A stretch of 64,000 nucleotides of DNA from Paractinoplanes lichenicola (GCF_016785085.1 NZ_JAENHO010000017.1:143765-207764); one strand, 5' to 3'. Shown: positions 8,388-16,321, counted from the stretch's first letter. Made by a program: numbers and translations. The notes: generated from the letters alone by a model not told the origin.

Positions 8388-8828
8388 CTACCCCGGTTCC
8401 GCCTCTTCAAAGACCAGCAGCGTCCGCGTGTTGACGACCCCGGGCATGCCCTGGATCGCGTCGAGCACCAGCCGGCCCAGCGCCGCGTTGTCCTCGGCGC
8501 GGACCAGCATGATCACGTCGAACTCGCCGCCGACCAGCGCGATGTGCACGACGCCGGGCAGCGAGCGCAGCCGGTCGGCCACGTCGCGCCACTCGGCCTG
8601 GTTCAAATTCACGGTCACGTACGCGGTCGTGCCGAGACCCGCCGCAACAGGGTCTACGTCCGCGCGGAAGCCACGGATCACTTTTGCCGTACGAAGTCGC
8701 TCGACCCGGGCATAGGCATTGGCGCGCGAGATGTGCAGCCGCTCGGCCAGGGTACGCATCGACAGGCGCCCGTCCCGGGTGAGCTCGGCCAGGATCAGCC
8801 GATCGATGTCGTCGAGGGCGTCGGCCAC
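8388..8828 (-). CDS. Lrp/AsnC-family regulator, BkdR-like
   Basis: A 146-residue protein with an N-terminal winged helix-turn-helix (LDDIDRLILAELTRDGRLSM, then the recognition region ISRANAYARVERL) and a C-terminal RAM domain (GVVHIALVGGEFDVIMLVRA). It senses an amino acid or related metabolite and controls transcription. It diverges from the 2-oxoacid dehydrogenase operon with a 131-bp gap, the usual position of BkdR, which activates or represses branched-chain keto acid dehydrogenase genes. It also runs into the propeller lipoprotein gene 9 bases downstream. Confidence 0.88.
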   Translation of the reverse strand: MADALDDIDRLILAELTRDGRLSMRTLAERLHISRANAYARVERLRTAKVIRGFRADVDPVAAGLGTTAYVTVNLNQAEWRDVADRLRSLPGVVHIALVGGEFDVIMLVRAEDNAALGRLVLDAIQGMPGVVNTRTLLVFEEAEPG

Positions 8829-8889
8829 TTGTCTTCCCTCCCCGCCCTCAGCCCCGAGGTCGCTGGACCTTTGGCCCCGGACGGCGGCC

Positions 8890-8918
8890 TTCGCGAATAC
8901 ATTTTCTCGGTTTTCGCG
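8890..8918. promoter_or_regulatory. Candidate Lrp-type site between the regulator and the bkd operon
   Basis: An inverted repeat CGCGAA-N15-TTCGCG (8892-8918), whose left arm is itself the palindrome TTCGCGAA (8890-8897), lies in an AT-richer part of the divergent intergenic region. Lrp-family octamers often bind such spaced weak palindromes. The call rests on position and symmetry only. Confidence 0.35.
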
Positions 8919-8959
8919 CAGATCTGGCGTTCAATTGGCAACTCTACAAGCATGGCCCC

Positions 8960-10042
8960 ATGACAGGTGACGCCCACCACCTTCTGCCCTCGGGCACCCC
9001 CGTGACCCTGATCGGCATCGACGGCCACCCCGTCGCCGGCTCGGGTCGCGTCTTCCCCTCCGACGCCGAGCTGCGCCAGGCCCTGGCCGCGCTGATCACC
9101 GCCCGGCGGCTCAACGACCAGGCCCACGCCCTGGTCCGGCAGGGCCGGCTGGCGGTCTACCCGTCCTCGCACGGGCAGGAGGCCTGCCAGGTCGCCGCGG
9201 CCCAGGTGCTCGACGACGGCGACTGGCTCTTCCCGACCTACCGCGACACGGTGGCCGCCGTCGGCCGGGGAGTCGACCCGGTCGAGGCGCTGACCCTGCT
9301 CAAGGGCGACTGGCACTGCGGCTGGGACCCGTACGAGCACCGGGTCGCCCCGCACGCCACGCCCCTGGCCACCCAGCTGCCGCACGCCGTCGGGGTCGCC
9401 CACGCGGCCCGGCTGCGCGGCGAGCCGACCGTGGCGATGGCCCTGTGCGGCGACGGCGGCACCAGCGAGGGCGACTTCCACGAGGCGCTCAACTTCGCCG
9501 CGGTGCTGCGGGCCCCGGTCGTGTTCCTGATCCAGAACAACGAGTACGCGATCAGCGTGCCGCTGGCCCGGCAGACCGCGGCGCCGTCATTGGCGTACAA
9601 GGGAATCGGTTACGGCATCCCCGGGGAACGGGTGGACGGCAACGACGTGGCCGCGCTGCTGACCGTGCTGGGCGAGGCCGTCGCGCGGGCCCGTGCCGGC
9701 GAGGGGCCGCAGCTGGTCGAGGCGCACACCTATCGGATGCAGGCGCACACCAACGCCGACGATGCCACGCGATATCGCACTTCAGCGGAGGTCGACGCCT
9801 GGCTCGAGCGGGACCCGATCACGCGGTTGGAGCGGCACCTCAACCTGCCCGCGTCAGACGTGTCGGAAATGCGCGAGGCGGCCGACCGGGTGGCAGCCCA
9901 TCTGCGGGATGGCCTCAACCGGGACATCTCCCCCACCCCCGCGCAGCTTTTCGAGTACGTCTACGCGACACCGACGTCGCAACTGCGGGAGCAGCAGGCC
10001 CAGCTGGCCGACGAACACGCCCGGGAAGGAGCGGCGGGGTGA
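8960..10042 (+). CDS. bkdA: 2-oxoacid dehydrogenase E1 component, alpha subunit
   Basis: A 360-residue thiamine-diphosphate enzyme subunit. The TPP/Mg motif begins GDGGTSEGDFHEALNFA (about residue 165) and ends IQNNEYAIS; the early LVRQGRLAVYPSSHGQEA region is typical of branched-chain E1alpha. With E1beta it decarboxylates branched-chain 2-oxo acids (possibly pyruvate) and reductively acylates the E2 lipoyl group. The products are the branched acyl-CoA primers used for fatty acids in actinomycetes. It is first in a GTGA-overlapped three-gene operon controlled by the divergent Lrp regulator. No E3 gene is adjacent, so lipoamide dehydrogenase is presumably encoded elsewhere. Confidence 0.92.
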   Translation: MTGDAHHLLPSGTPVTLIGIDGHPVAGSGRVFPSDAELRQALAALITARRLNDQAHALVRQGRLAVYPSSHGQEACQVAAAQVLDDGDWLFPTYRDTVAAVGRGVDPVEALTLLKGDWHCGWDPYEHRVAPHATPLATQLPHAVGVAHAARLRGEPTVAMALCGDGGTSEGDFHEALNFAAVLRAPVVFLIQNNEYAISVPLARQTAAPSLAYKGIGYGIPGERVDGNDVAALLTVLGEAVARARAGEGPQLVEAHTYRMQAHTNADDATRYRTSAEVDAWLERDPITRLERHLNLPASDVSEMREAADRVAAHLRDGLNRDISPTPAQLFEYVYATPTSQLREQQAQLADEHAREGAAG

Positions 10043-11022
10043 CCCACGAGAAGCTGACCATGGCGCAGGCGCTCAACCGGGCCCTGCGCGACGCCATGAC
10101 CGAGGACAGCTCGGTGGTGGTGTTCGGCGAGGACGTCGGCCCGCTCGGCGGCGTCTTCCGGGTCACCGACGGGCTGACCGCCGAGTTCGGCGAGAATCGC
10201 TGCTTCGACACGCCGCTGGCCGAGGCGGGCATCGTCGGCGTGGCGGTCGGCATGGCCATGAACGGGATGCGCCCGGTCGTCGAGATGCAGTTCGACGCGT
10301 TCGCCTACCCCGCGTTCGAGCAGATCGTCAGCCACGTCGCCAAGATGCGCAACCGCACCCTCGGGCGGGTCACCCTGCCCATGGTCATCCGGATCCCGTA
10401 CGCGGGTGGGATCGGCGGCGTCGAGCATCACTGCGACTCGTCCGAGGCCTACTACGCCCACACACCCGGCCTGCACGTGGTCACGCCCGCGACGCCCGGG
10501 GACGCGTACGGGCTGCTGCGGGAGTCGATCGCCTCGCCCGACCCGGTCGTGTTCCTCGAGCCCAAGAAGCTGTACTGGACCAAGGAAGAGGTCTCGCTGA
10601 CCACTGCCTCGCTGGTGGGACGCGCGGTCGTCCGGCGGGAGGGCACGGACGCGACCCTGATCGCGTACGGGCCGAGCGTGCCCGTGGCCCTGGCGGCGGC
10701 CGAGGTGGCCGACCGCGAGGGCCGCAGCCTGCAGGTGGTCGACCTGCGCTCGATCGTGCCGTTCGACGACGAGACGGTGTGCGCGGCGGTGCGCTCGACC
10801 GGGCGGGCCGTCGTGGTGGCCGAGGCGGCCGGGTTCGCCAGCGTGTCCTCCGAGATCGTCGCGCGGGTCACCGAGCGGTGCTTCCACTCCCTGGCCGCCC
10901 CGATCCGGCGGGTGACCGGGTTCGACATCCCCTACCCGCCGCCGAAATACGAGCACCTGCACCTGCCCGGCGTCGACCGGGTGCTGGACGCCGTCGACGA
11001 CCTGCAGTGGGAGGACTCGTGA
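10039..11022 (+). CDS. bkdB: 2-oxoacid dehydrogenase E1 component, beta subunit
   Basis: A 327-residue transketolase-like E1beta. Recognisable stretches are VVVFGEDVGPLGGVFRVTDGL, DTPLAEAGIVGVAVGMA and EMQFDAFAYPAFEQIVSHVAKMRNR, with the C-terminal transketolase domain ending in DIPYPPPKYEHLHLP. It forms the alpha2beta2 E1 with the upstream gene. GTG 10039 overlaps the E1alpha stop as GTGA, and its own stop overlaps the E2 start, so the three subunits are translationally coupled. Confidence 0.93.
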   Translation: MTHEKLTMAQALNRALRDAMTEDSSVVVFGEDVGPLGGVFRVTDGLTAEFGENRCFDTPLAEAGIVGVAVGMAMNGMRPVVEMQFDAFAYPAFEQIVSHVAKMRNRTLGRVTLPMVIRIPYAGGIGGVEHHCDSSEAYYAHTPGLHVVTPATPGDAYGLLRESIASPDPVVFLEPKKLYWTKEEVSLTTASLVGRAVVRREGTDATLIAYGPSVPVALAAAEVADREGRSLQVVDLRSIVPFDDETVCAAVRSTGRAVVVAEAAGFASVSSEIVARVTERCFHSLAAPIRRVTGFDIPYPPPKYEHLHLPGVDRVLDAVDDLQWEDS

Positions 11023-12509
11023 GCGACCAGGTGTTCCTGCTGCCCGACCTCGGCGAGGGCCTGACCGAGGCCGAAGTCGTGCGCTGGCTCGTGACCGAGG
11101 GCGAGACCGTAACGATCGACCAGCCAGTCGTCGAGGTCGAGACGGCCAAATCCCTGGTCGAAGTGCCTTCCCCGTACGCGGGACAGGTGGCCACCCGCCA
11201 CGCGCCCGAGGGGTCCGTGCTCGAGGTCGGCAAGCCGCTGCTGACCGTGGCCCGCATCGAGTCGGCCGCCCCCGCCGCCCCCACTGCCTCCCCCGCCCCC
11301 ACTACCTCCCCCGCCCCCACTGCCTCCCCCACCTCCGCTGCCTCCTTCGCCTCCACTACCTCCTCCGCCTCCACTACCTCCCCCACCCCCGCGGCCTCCC
11401 CCACCCCCGCGGCCTCCCCCACCCCCGCGGCCTCCCCCACCCCCGCGGCCTCCCCCACCCCCACTACCTCCCCCGCCTCCCCCGCTGAGACGTATCGCGA
11501 GGAGGAGCGGGCCGGGTCGGGCAACGTGCTGATCGGCTACGGCACGACCAGTGCTTCCGCGGCCCCCACCCGTCGTCGCCGCCCCCGATCCAAAGTCACC
11601 CCGCCCCCACCACCGTCCCCGCTCCCGTCCCCGCCCCCGCCGTCGTCGCCGATTCGCGTGGTGTCGCCGCTGGTTCGCCGGCTCGCCCGTGACACCGGTG
11701 TCGACCTCGGATCGCTCGTCGGAAGCGGCTCGGACGGCCTGATCGTGCGGGCCGACGTGCAGCGGGCGCGAACTCGTGACACCGGCGTCACGCCCAATGA
11801 TCTCGGTAGCGAGCCCGCTGACACCGGTGTCACGGCCACGCCGGGCGAGCGGCGGATCCCGTTCACCGGGTTCCGGAAGGCGGTGTCGACGGCGCTCACC
11901 CGCAGCCGGGCCGAGATCCCCGAGGCCACGGTCTGGGTCGACGTCGACGCCACCCGGCTCTGGGAGCTGCGCGAGGCCACCCGCCCCGGGCCGGGCATCC
12001 TGGCCTACCTGGCCCGCTTCACGGTGGCCGCCCTGCGCGAATACCCCGTCCTCAACTCGCGCGTCGACACCGAACGCCAGGAGATCGTCGAGCTCGATCG
12101 CATCGATCTCGGCCTCGCCGTACAGGGGAACCGGGGTTTGGTCGTGCCCGCGGTCACCGACGCCGGCGCCCTGACCACGGCGGGCCTCGACGCGGAGATC
12201 CGCCGCGTGACCGAGAGCGCGCGGCAGGGCACGATCATCGGCAGCGGCACGTTCACGCTCAACAACTACGGCGGTTTCCGGGTCGACGGCAGCGCCGCCA
12301 TCATCAACCACCCGCAGGTGGCGATCCTCGGCTTCGGCCGCATCCTCGACCGCCCCTGGGTCGTCGACGGAGAGATCCGCGTCCGCAAAATCACGCAGAT
12401 GAGCTTCGTCTTCGACCACCGCGTCTGCGACGGCGGCACCGCGGCCGGCTTCATGCGCAGCGTCGCCGACGCCATTGAGGACCCGGCCTCGGCCATCGCC
12501 CGCCTGTGA
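11019..12509 (+). CDS. bkdC: 2-oxoacid dehydrogenase E2 acyltransferase with repeat-expanded linker
   Basis: A 496-residue dihydrolipoyl acyltransferase. One lipoyl domain (residues 1-80, Lys in VETAKSLVEVP), a long Pro/Ala/Ser/Thr linker made of DNA repeats (about residues 84-155), an E3-binding domain (VVSPLVRRLARDTGVDLGSL, about 214-250), and the catalytic domain with active-site His-Asp in FDHRVCDGG near the end. It carries acyl groups from E1 to CoA. The linker and the segment after the E3-binding domain contain three DTGV peptides encoded by the palindrome TGACACCGGTGTCA or close variants, the same motif found upstream of the gene at 414. GTG 11019 overlaps the E1beta stop (GTGA). Confidence 0.92.
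   Translation: MSDQVFLLPDLGEGLTEAEVVRWLVTEGETVTIDQPVVEVETAKSLVEVPSPYAGQVATRHAPEGSVLEVGKPLLTVARIESAAPAAPTASPAPTTSPAPTASPTSAASFASTTSSASTTSPTPAASPTPAASPTPAASPTPAASPTPTTSPASPAETYREEERAGSGNVLIGYGTTSASAAPTRRRRPRSKVTPPPPPSPLPSPPPPSSPIRVVSPLVRRLARDTGVDLGSLVGSGSDGLIVRADVQRARTRDTGVTPNDLGSEPADTGVTATPGERRIPFTGFRKAVSTALTRSRAEIPEATVWVDVDATRLWELREATRPGPGILAYLARFTVAALREYPVLNSRVDTERQEIVELDRIDLGLAVQGNRGLVVPAVTDAGALTTAGLDAEIRRVTESARQGTIIGSGTFTLNNYGGFRVDGSAAIINHPQVAILGFGRILDRPWVVDGEIRVRKITQMSFVFDHRVCDGGTAAGFMRSVADAIEDPASAIARL
11268..11486 (+). repeat. In-frame minisatellite encoding the E2 linker
   Basis: Short C-rich repeats run through this stretch. The most regular part is four perfect tandem copies of the 18-mer GCGGCCTCCCCCACCCCC at 11391-11462; the flanks are degenerate 6- and 12-base versions (CCCACTGCCTCC, CCCACTACCTCC). 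All lengths are multiples of three, so copy-number change would alter linker length without a frameshift. It encodes Ala/Pro/Ser/Thr. Confidence 0.85.
11689..11833. repeat. Three intragenic TGACACCGGTGTCA-type palindromes
   Basis: Copies at 11690-11703 (one arm mismatch), 11777-11790 (one mismatch) and 11819-11832 (perfect) lie inside the E2 coding sequence and encode DTGV. Centres are 87 and 42 bases apart. They match the half-sites of the operator-like motif at 319-416. They could bind the same regulator, or be a dispersed palindromic repeat accommodated in disordered protein segments. Confidence 0.5.
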
Positions 12510-12604
12510 CGATCCGTGCCGCCACCGAGGCCGGTGACGGCACCCCGGCGTCGTGGGTGGACGATCTGGGCGCACGTTTCACCGCTCTCGGGAGGTTCGC
12601 GTAG
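12506..12604 (+). CDS. Coupled 32-residue micro-ORF, acetyltransferase-start-like
   Basis: A 32-codon frame starts with GTG overlapping the E2 stop (GTGA) and stops with TAG overlapping the next GTG start (TAGTG), the same telescoped spacing as the real genes around it. The first residues, VTIRAATEAGDG, resemble the opening of GNAT acetyltransferases, but no acetyl-CoA-binding part follows. It may be the remnant of a gene after an internal deletion, or a short coupling ORF that carries ribosomes to the SRPBCC gene, whose GGAGG lies inside it at 12591-12595. Function unknown. Confidence 0.4.
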   Translation: MTIRAATEAGDGTPASWVDDLGARFTALGRFA

Positions 12605-13035
12605 TGGCTACAGTCCGGGTCGAAACCGTCATCGACGTGCCCGCGGCGCAGGTGTGGGAGGCGGTGGCCGACGTCGGTTCGGTGCACCGGCGCCTGCTGC
12701 CCGGCCGGGTGGCCGACGCCCGCCTCGACGGCGACGCCCGCATCCTGACGATGCCCGACGGCTCCGAGATCCGCGAACTGATCGTCGCCCTCGACCACGA
12801 CGACCGCCGCCTCGCGTACGCGGTGGTCGAGGGGCAGAAGATGCCGCTGACCTACCACCACGCCAGCTTCCAGGTCCTGCCCGACGGCGAGCGGGCCCGG
12901 CTGGTCTGGCTGACCGACGTGCTGCCGCACGCGATGGCCCCCGCCGTCCGGGCCCGCACCGAACGCGGCATCGTCGAGATCAGGGCCGCCCTCGAAGGTC
13001 AGGCCACGGCGGTGCCCTCCAGCTCGACCAGCTGA
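12604..13035 (+). CDS. SRPBCC (START/Bet v1-like) domain protein
   Basis: A 143-residue protein starting VRVETVIDVPAAQVWEAVADV, the characteristic opening of polyketide-cyclase/dehydrase SRPBCC proteins. Later strands (YAVVEGQKMPLTYHHASFQVL, RLVWLTDVLP) complete the ligand-binding helix-grip fold. No catalytic residue can be assigned. GTG 12604 has GGAGG 8 bases upstream and overlaps the micro-ORF stop. It is the last plus-strand gene of the bkd cluster, and its 3' end overlaps the convergent RidA gene by 37 bases. Confidence 0.75.
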   Translation: MATVRVETVIDVPAAQVWEAVADVGSVHRRLLPGRVADARLDGDARILTMPDGSEIRELIVALDHDDRRLAYAVVEGQKMPLTYHHASFQVLPDGERARLVWLTDVLPHAMAPAVRARTERGIVEIRAALEGQATAVPSSSTS

Positions 13036-13400
13036 CCGGGAACGGCCAGGCGGGTCACGCCCAGCATCGTGGTGGCCGGGGCAGCACCGGCCGCACCGAG
13101 CCGACCGGCCAGGATCCCGTAGTGCTGGAAGAGCAGGTCGACGTCGGTGGTGTAGACGGTGAGCCGCACCAGGTCGGTCAGGGTCATGCCCGCCTCGGCC
13201 AGCACGGCCTCCACGTTGTCGAGGCTCAACGCGAGCTGGGCCGCCAGGTCGCCGTCGTGTTCGGGGCGGCCCTCCTTGCTCATCGCGGTCTGCCCCGACA
13301 GATACAGGGTGCGGGTCTGACCGGAGACCAGCTCGCCCTGGTTGAAGCCCATCGCCACCGACCACGGCACCGGGTTGACCGCCGTACGTTGCATCGCCAC
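12999..13400 (-). CDS. RidA/YjgF-family protein
   Basis: A 133-residue RidA-like protein: GELVSGQTRTLYLSGQTAMS, LDNVEAVLAEAGMTLTDLVRLTVYTTD, and a C-terminal GVTRLAVPGQLVELEGTAVA. The usual RidA catalytic Arg position is occupied by the GVTRLA context. Family members hydrolyse reactive enamine/imine intermediates from PLP enzymes; this subgroup may have another substrate. GTG 13400 or ATG 13394 starts it. It diverges from the WYL regulator across an 87-bp gap that holds a strong inverted repeat, so it is a likely target of that regulator. Confidence 0.82.
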   Translation of the reverse strand: MAMQRTAVNPVPWSVAMGFNQGELVSGQTRTLYLSGQTAMSKEGRPEHDGDLAAQLALSLDNVEAVLAEAGMTLTDLVRLTVYTTDVDLLFQHYGILAGRLGAAGAAPATTMLGVTRLAVPGQLVELEGTAVA

Positions 13401-13444
13401 ATTCGCTCCTTCTTCAATAACCGACAGGGCGAGCCTCGCAAGCG

Positions 13445-13469
13445 ATACACGACAACCTGTGTCATGTAT
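13445..13469. promoter_or_regulatory. Inverted repeat between RidA and WYL regulator genes
   Basis: ATACACGACA-N5-TGTCATGTAT: 9 of 10 arm positions are symmetric, with a 5-base spacer. It lies in an AT-richer segment of the divergent promoter region, 19 bases before the regulator start, and is a good candidate operator for that regulator controlling itself and the RidA gene. Confidence 0.6.
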
Positions 13470-13487
13470 TCCTGTTAACTTTCCGGG

Positions 13488-14447
13488 GTGCGTGCCGACC
13501 GGCTGGTCTCGCTGGTGCTGCTGCTCCGTCAGCAGGGCCGGTTGTCGGCGGCCGCCCTGGCCCGCGAGCTCGAGGTCTCCACCCGCACGGTGCTGCGGGA
13601 CATCGAGGCGCTATCGGCGGCGGGCGTCCCGGTCTACGCCGAGCGCGGCCGCAACGGCGGGTTCGCGCTGCTGCCGGGTTTTCGCACCGAGCTCACCGGG
13701 CTCAGCCACGACGAGGCCCTGGCGCTGCTGATCGCCGGGTCGCGGCGCGGGGCGCAGACGTTCGGGCTCGGCTCGGCGCTCGCCTCGGCCATGCTCAAGG
13801 TGGTCGACGCGCTGCCCGAGAGCTATCGGGTCACCGCCGCCGGCGCGGCCCAGCGGCTGCTCATCGATCCGCCCGCCGACCTGTTGTCACGCCCGTCGGC
13901 CGGCGAGGAGGTGCCCGACGCGATCGTGGCCGCCATCCGCGAGGCGGTCTTCGCCGGCCGCAAGCTGCGCATCCGCTACGCGCCCGACGGGCAGGCCCCG
14001 GCCTGGCGCACGGTCGACCCGATCGGCCTGGTCACCGTGCGCGACCAGGGCTATCTGCTGGCCACCCGGTCGGGGCAGGATCGCACCTACCGCCTCTCGC
14101 GGGTGCTGGCGGCCGAGGCGCTCGACGAGCCGGCCGACCGGCCCGAGCGGGTCGACCTCGGCCGGGCCTGGCAGGACCGCGGCTCCCGGTTCCGGGCGGG
14201 CGACAACCAGATCACCGTACGGGTGCGGCTCGACCCGGCCCGTCGCGAGGAGCTGCTCCGGACCGCGCTGGCCGTCCTCAGCGAGCAGGAGTCGACCTTG
14301 GAGGTCACGTTCCAGGACGGCCGGCACGCCGAGTGGGCCTTGTGGCAGCTCTCCACCGGGGCCGAGGTGCTCGAGCCGGCGTGGCTGCGCACCGCCCTGC
14401 GCGATCGGGCCCGCCAGGTGGCCGGGCTCTACGCTGAACGTTCGTGA
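13488..14447 (+). CDS. HTH/WYL-domain transcriptional regulator
   Basis: A 319-residue DeoR-like regulator: N-terminal winged helix (RADRLVSLVLLLRQQGRLSA, then the ELEVSTRTVLRDIEALSAAG recognition region), and a WYL ligand-binding domain (about residues 140-215, with RKLRIRYA and DPIGLVTVRDQGYLLA) plus a C-terminal WCX extension. WYL regulators bind nucleotides or small ligands and are usually autoregulated. It diverges from the RidA gene; the inverted repeat at 13445-13469 is the likely operator. The stop codon lies just before the second GH6 gene. Confidence 0.87.
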   Translation: MRADRLVSLVLLLRQQGRLSAAALARELEVSTRTVLRDIEALSAAGVPVYAERGRNGGFALLPGFRTELTGLSHDEALALLIAGSRRGAQTFGLGSALASAMLKVVDALPESYRVTAAGAAQRLLIDPPADLLSRPSAGEEVPDAIVAAIREAVFAGRKLRIRYAPDGQAPAWRTVDPIGLVTVRDQGYLLATRSGQDRTYRLSRVLAAEALDEPADRPERVDLGRAWQDRGSRFRAGDNQITVRVRLDPARREELLRTALAVLSEQESTLEVTFQDGRHAEWALWQLSTGAEVLEPAWLRTALRDRARQVAGLYAERS

Positions 14448-14512
14448 CCGTTTCCGACCGAACCCGACCGGTTGCTGGCATTGATCTGAGTGGATGGGTG
14501 GGGATGGGGCCT

Positions 14513-15475
14513 ATGAACCGCTCCCCCGAACTGGCCGTCGCCGCGGTGGTCCTCGCCGCCGCGGCCGCCGTCATCCCCCTCACGGCGGCCTCGGCCGCCG
14601 CGAATCCGATCGGGTCGACCACCGGGTTTCTGGTCGATCCCGACTCCGTCCCCAACACCTGGGTGGCTCAGCATCCCACCGATGCGCGGGCCGCCACCAT
14701 CAAGGCCGAGATCGGCGACTACCCGATCGCCAAATGGTTCACCGGGTCGTCCGGGCCGACCATCGGGCAGGCCGTCGGCGCCTACGTCGGGCGCGGCGCG
14801 AACGCGAGGAAACTGCCGGTGCTGGTCGCCTACAACCTGCCGGGGCGTGACGCCTGCGGCGGGCATTCGTCGGGCGGGGCCGCCTCGGACGCGGCCTACC
14901 GGTCGTGGATCGCCGCGTTCGCCGACTCGATCGGGTCGCGGCCGGCGGTCGTCATCCTCGAGCCGGACGCGTTCGGCGACTACTCGTGCATGACGCCGGC
15001 GCAGATCGCGGCCCGCAACACGTTGCTCAACTTCGCGGTGAGCCAGTTCGCCTCCCGGGCCACGAACACGTGGGCCTATCTGGACGCGGGCAACGCGGGC
15101 TGGGTCGCCCCCGCGACGATGGCGGGCTATCTGCGCGAGGCCGGGGTTTCCGCCGTACGCGGGTTCGCCGTCAACGTGGCGAACTACTACACGACCGCCG
15201 CGTCCATCTCGTACGCGAACAAGGTGAACGCGGCCCTGGGCGGCGCCAAGCCGTACGTGGTCGACACGAGCCGCAACGGCAACGGCAGCAACGGGCAGTG
15301 GTGCAACCCGGCCGGTCGCAAGCTGGGGTCGCGGCCGCAGGTCGGCGGGGGTGCCGAGATGCTGCTCTGGGTCAAGACAGTGGGCACGTCGGACGGTCTC
15401 TGCGGGACGGCCCCGGCGACACCGGCCGGCACGTTCGACCCCGGCCTGGCGATGCGCCTGATCAACGGCACCTGA
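14513..15475 (+). CDS. Secreted GH6 cellulase
   Basis: A 320-residue family-6 beta-1,4-glucanase. A cleavable signal peptide (about residues 1-30, ending AASAAA) is followed directly by the catalytic domain: YNLPGRDACGGHSSGG, the acid Asp of ILEPDAF, YLDAGNAGW, DTSRNGNGS and WVKTVGTSDG. There is no carbohydrate-binding module. ATG 14513 gives the best signal peptide; the open frame extends to GTG 14444, overlapping the regulator stop. It is related to the membrane-bound GH6 at 2190 but is fully secreted. It ends at a strong hairpin shared with the convergent TasA-like gene. Confidence 0.88.
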   Translation: MNRSPELAVAAVVLAAAAAVIPLTAASAAANPIGSTTGFLVDPDSVPNTWVAQHPTDARAATIKAEIGDYPIAKWFTGSSGPTIGQAVGAYVGRGANARKLPVLVAYNLPGRDACGGHSSGGAASDAAYRSWIAAFADSIGSRPAVVILEPDAFGDYSCMTPAQIAARNTLLNFAVSQFASRATNTWAYLDAGNAGWVAPATMAGYLREAGVSAVRGFAVNVANYYTTAASISYANKVNAALGGAKPYVVDTSRNGNGSNGQWCNPAGRKLGSRPQVGGGAEMLLWVKTVGTSDGLCGTAPATPAGTFDPGLAMRLINGT

Positions 15476-15477
15476 CC

Positions 15478-15522
15478 AAAAAAAAACCGGCTCCGGCGGT
15501 GGGGGGACACCGCCGGAGCCGG
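15478..15522 (-). terminator. Strong intrinsic terminator (14-bp stem, U9 on minus strand)
   Basis: CCGGCTCCGGCGGT and ACCGCCGGAGCCGG (15487-15500 and 15509-15522) form a perfect stem with an 8-base loop. On the minus strand it is followed by nine T residues, a textbook Rho-independent terminator for the TasA-like gene and unusually canonical for this GC content. The hairpin alone may also stop rightward GH6 transcripts. Confidence 0.9.
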
Positions 15523-15538
15523 GTTCTGGATCAGCCGA

Positions 15539-16219
15539 TCAGCTGTGGGCCTCCCAGACGACGTCGAACTGCACGCCGTCACCCTGGGCCGCGTCGGGCG
15601 CGTTGGCGTCCAGCGTGTAGGTGAACCGGAAAACGCGCCACGTGTTGCGCGTGACAGTGTTCCAGGTCGGCAGGCCCGTGGCGAAGGTCTTGTTGGTGTC
15701 GATGAGAGTGTTCATGGCGGTCGCCGGCGTGACGTTGCCCGAGACGTAGGCGCCGTAGCCGGTCGGGGTGCAGTTGTTGACGCCCGGGTCGGACGCCAGG
15801 TCGGTGTCGTTGACCTCGACGCGCATCGTGGTGTTGTTGTCCATGGCCGACGTCGTGTTGTTGGCCCAGGTCGTGTAGGCCGCGCCGGCGTTGGACTCCA
15901 TCGGGTTGGCGAAGTACATCTTGATCGCCGACGGGGTGATGGAGCCGGTGTACGACACGCCGATGCAGTACTGGCCCGTGGCGCCGGGAGCGAGGCTCGA
16001 CGCGGTGAACATCGCCACGCCCGCACGGTTGTCGGTGATCGTCACCGTACCGGCGCTGAGGCTGTTGGTGCGGTTGTCCGTGGTGCCGGTGAAGGCCGCG
16101 TGCGAGGCCTGAAACACCACGGCCGAGGCGGCGATGAGACCGACGAAGACGGCCACCCGCCCCCGCCGGCGACGGTTCTGCTTAGCTTCCGACGACGACT
16201 TGCGTCCGATCCAGCCCAC
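15539..16219 (-). CDS. TasA/camelysin-like secreted protein 1 with SipW-type signal
   Basis: About 226 residues. A basic N-terminus (NRRRRGR) precedes a hydrophobic stretch ending FQASHAAFTG, the pattern of signal peptides processed by SipW-type peptidases. The mature part is beta-rich (TVTITDNRAGVAMFTASSLAPG, then CIGVSYTG) and ends VVWEAHS, like its paralogue at 19584. Two Cys (YCIGV and NNCTP) are shared in position with both paralogues. TasA relatives assemble extracellular fibres in biofilms. GTG 16219 has GAGG upstream; a TTG at 16246 is possible. It lies 102 bases downstream of the signal peptidase gene in the same operon and ends in a strong terminator. Confidence 0.75.
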   Translation of the reverse strand: MGWIGRKSSSEAKQNRRRRGRVAVFVGLIAASAVVFQASHAAFTGTTDNRTNSLSAGTVTITDNRAGVAMFTASSLAPGATGQYCIGVSYTGSITPSAIKMYFANPMESNAGAAYTTWANNTTSAMDNNTTMRVEVNDTDLASDPGVNNCTPTGYGAYVSGNVTPATAMNTLIDTNKTFATGLPTWNTVTRNTWRVFRFTYTLDANAPDAAQGDGVQFDVVWEAHS

Positions 16220-16321
16220 GAGTGCTCCTCTGCGACGTCCTGTCAAGAACGGCTGCGTCCTGCTGCCGCCGAGGGTCTCTTTCGGTCGCAGAACGGGAGA
16301 ACACCAGTAATGGGCCGGTTG

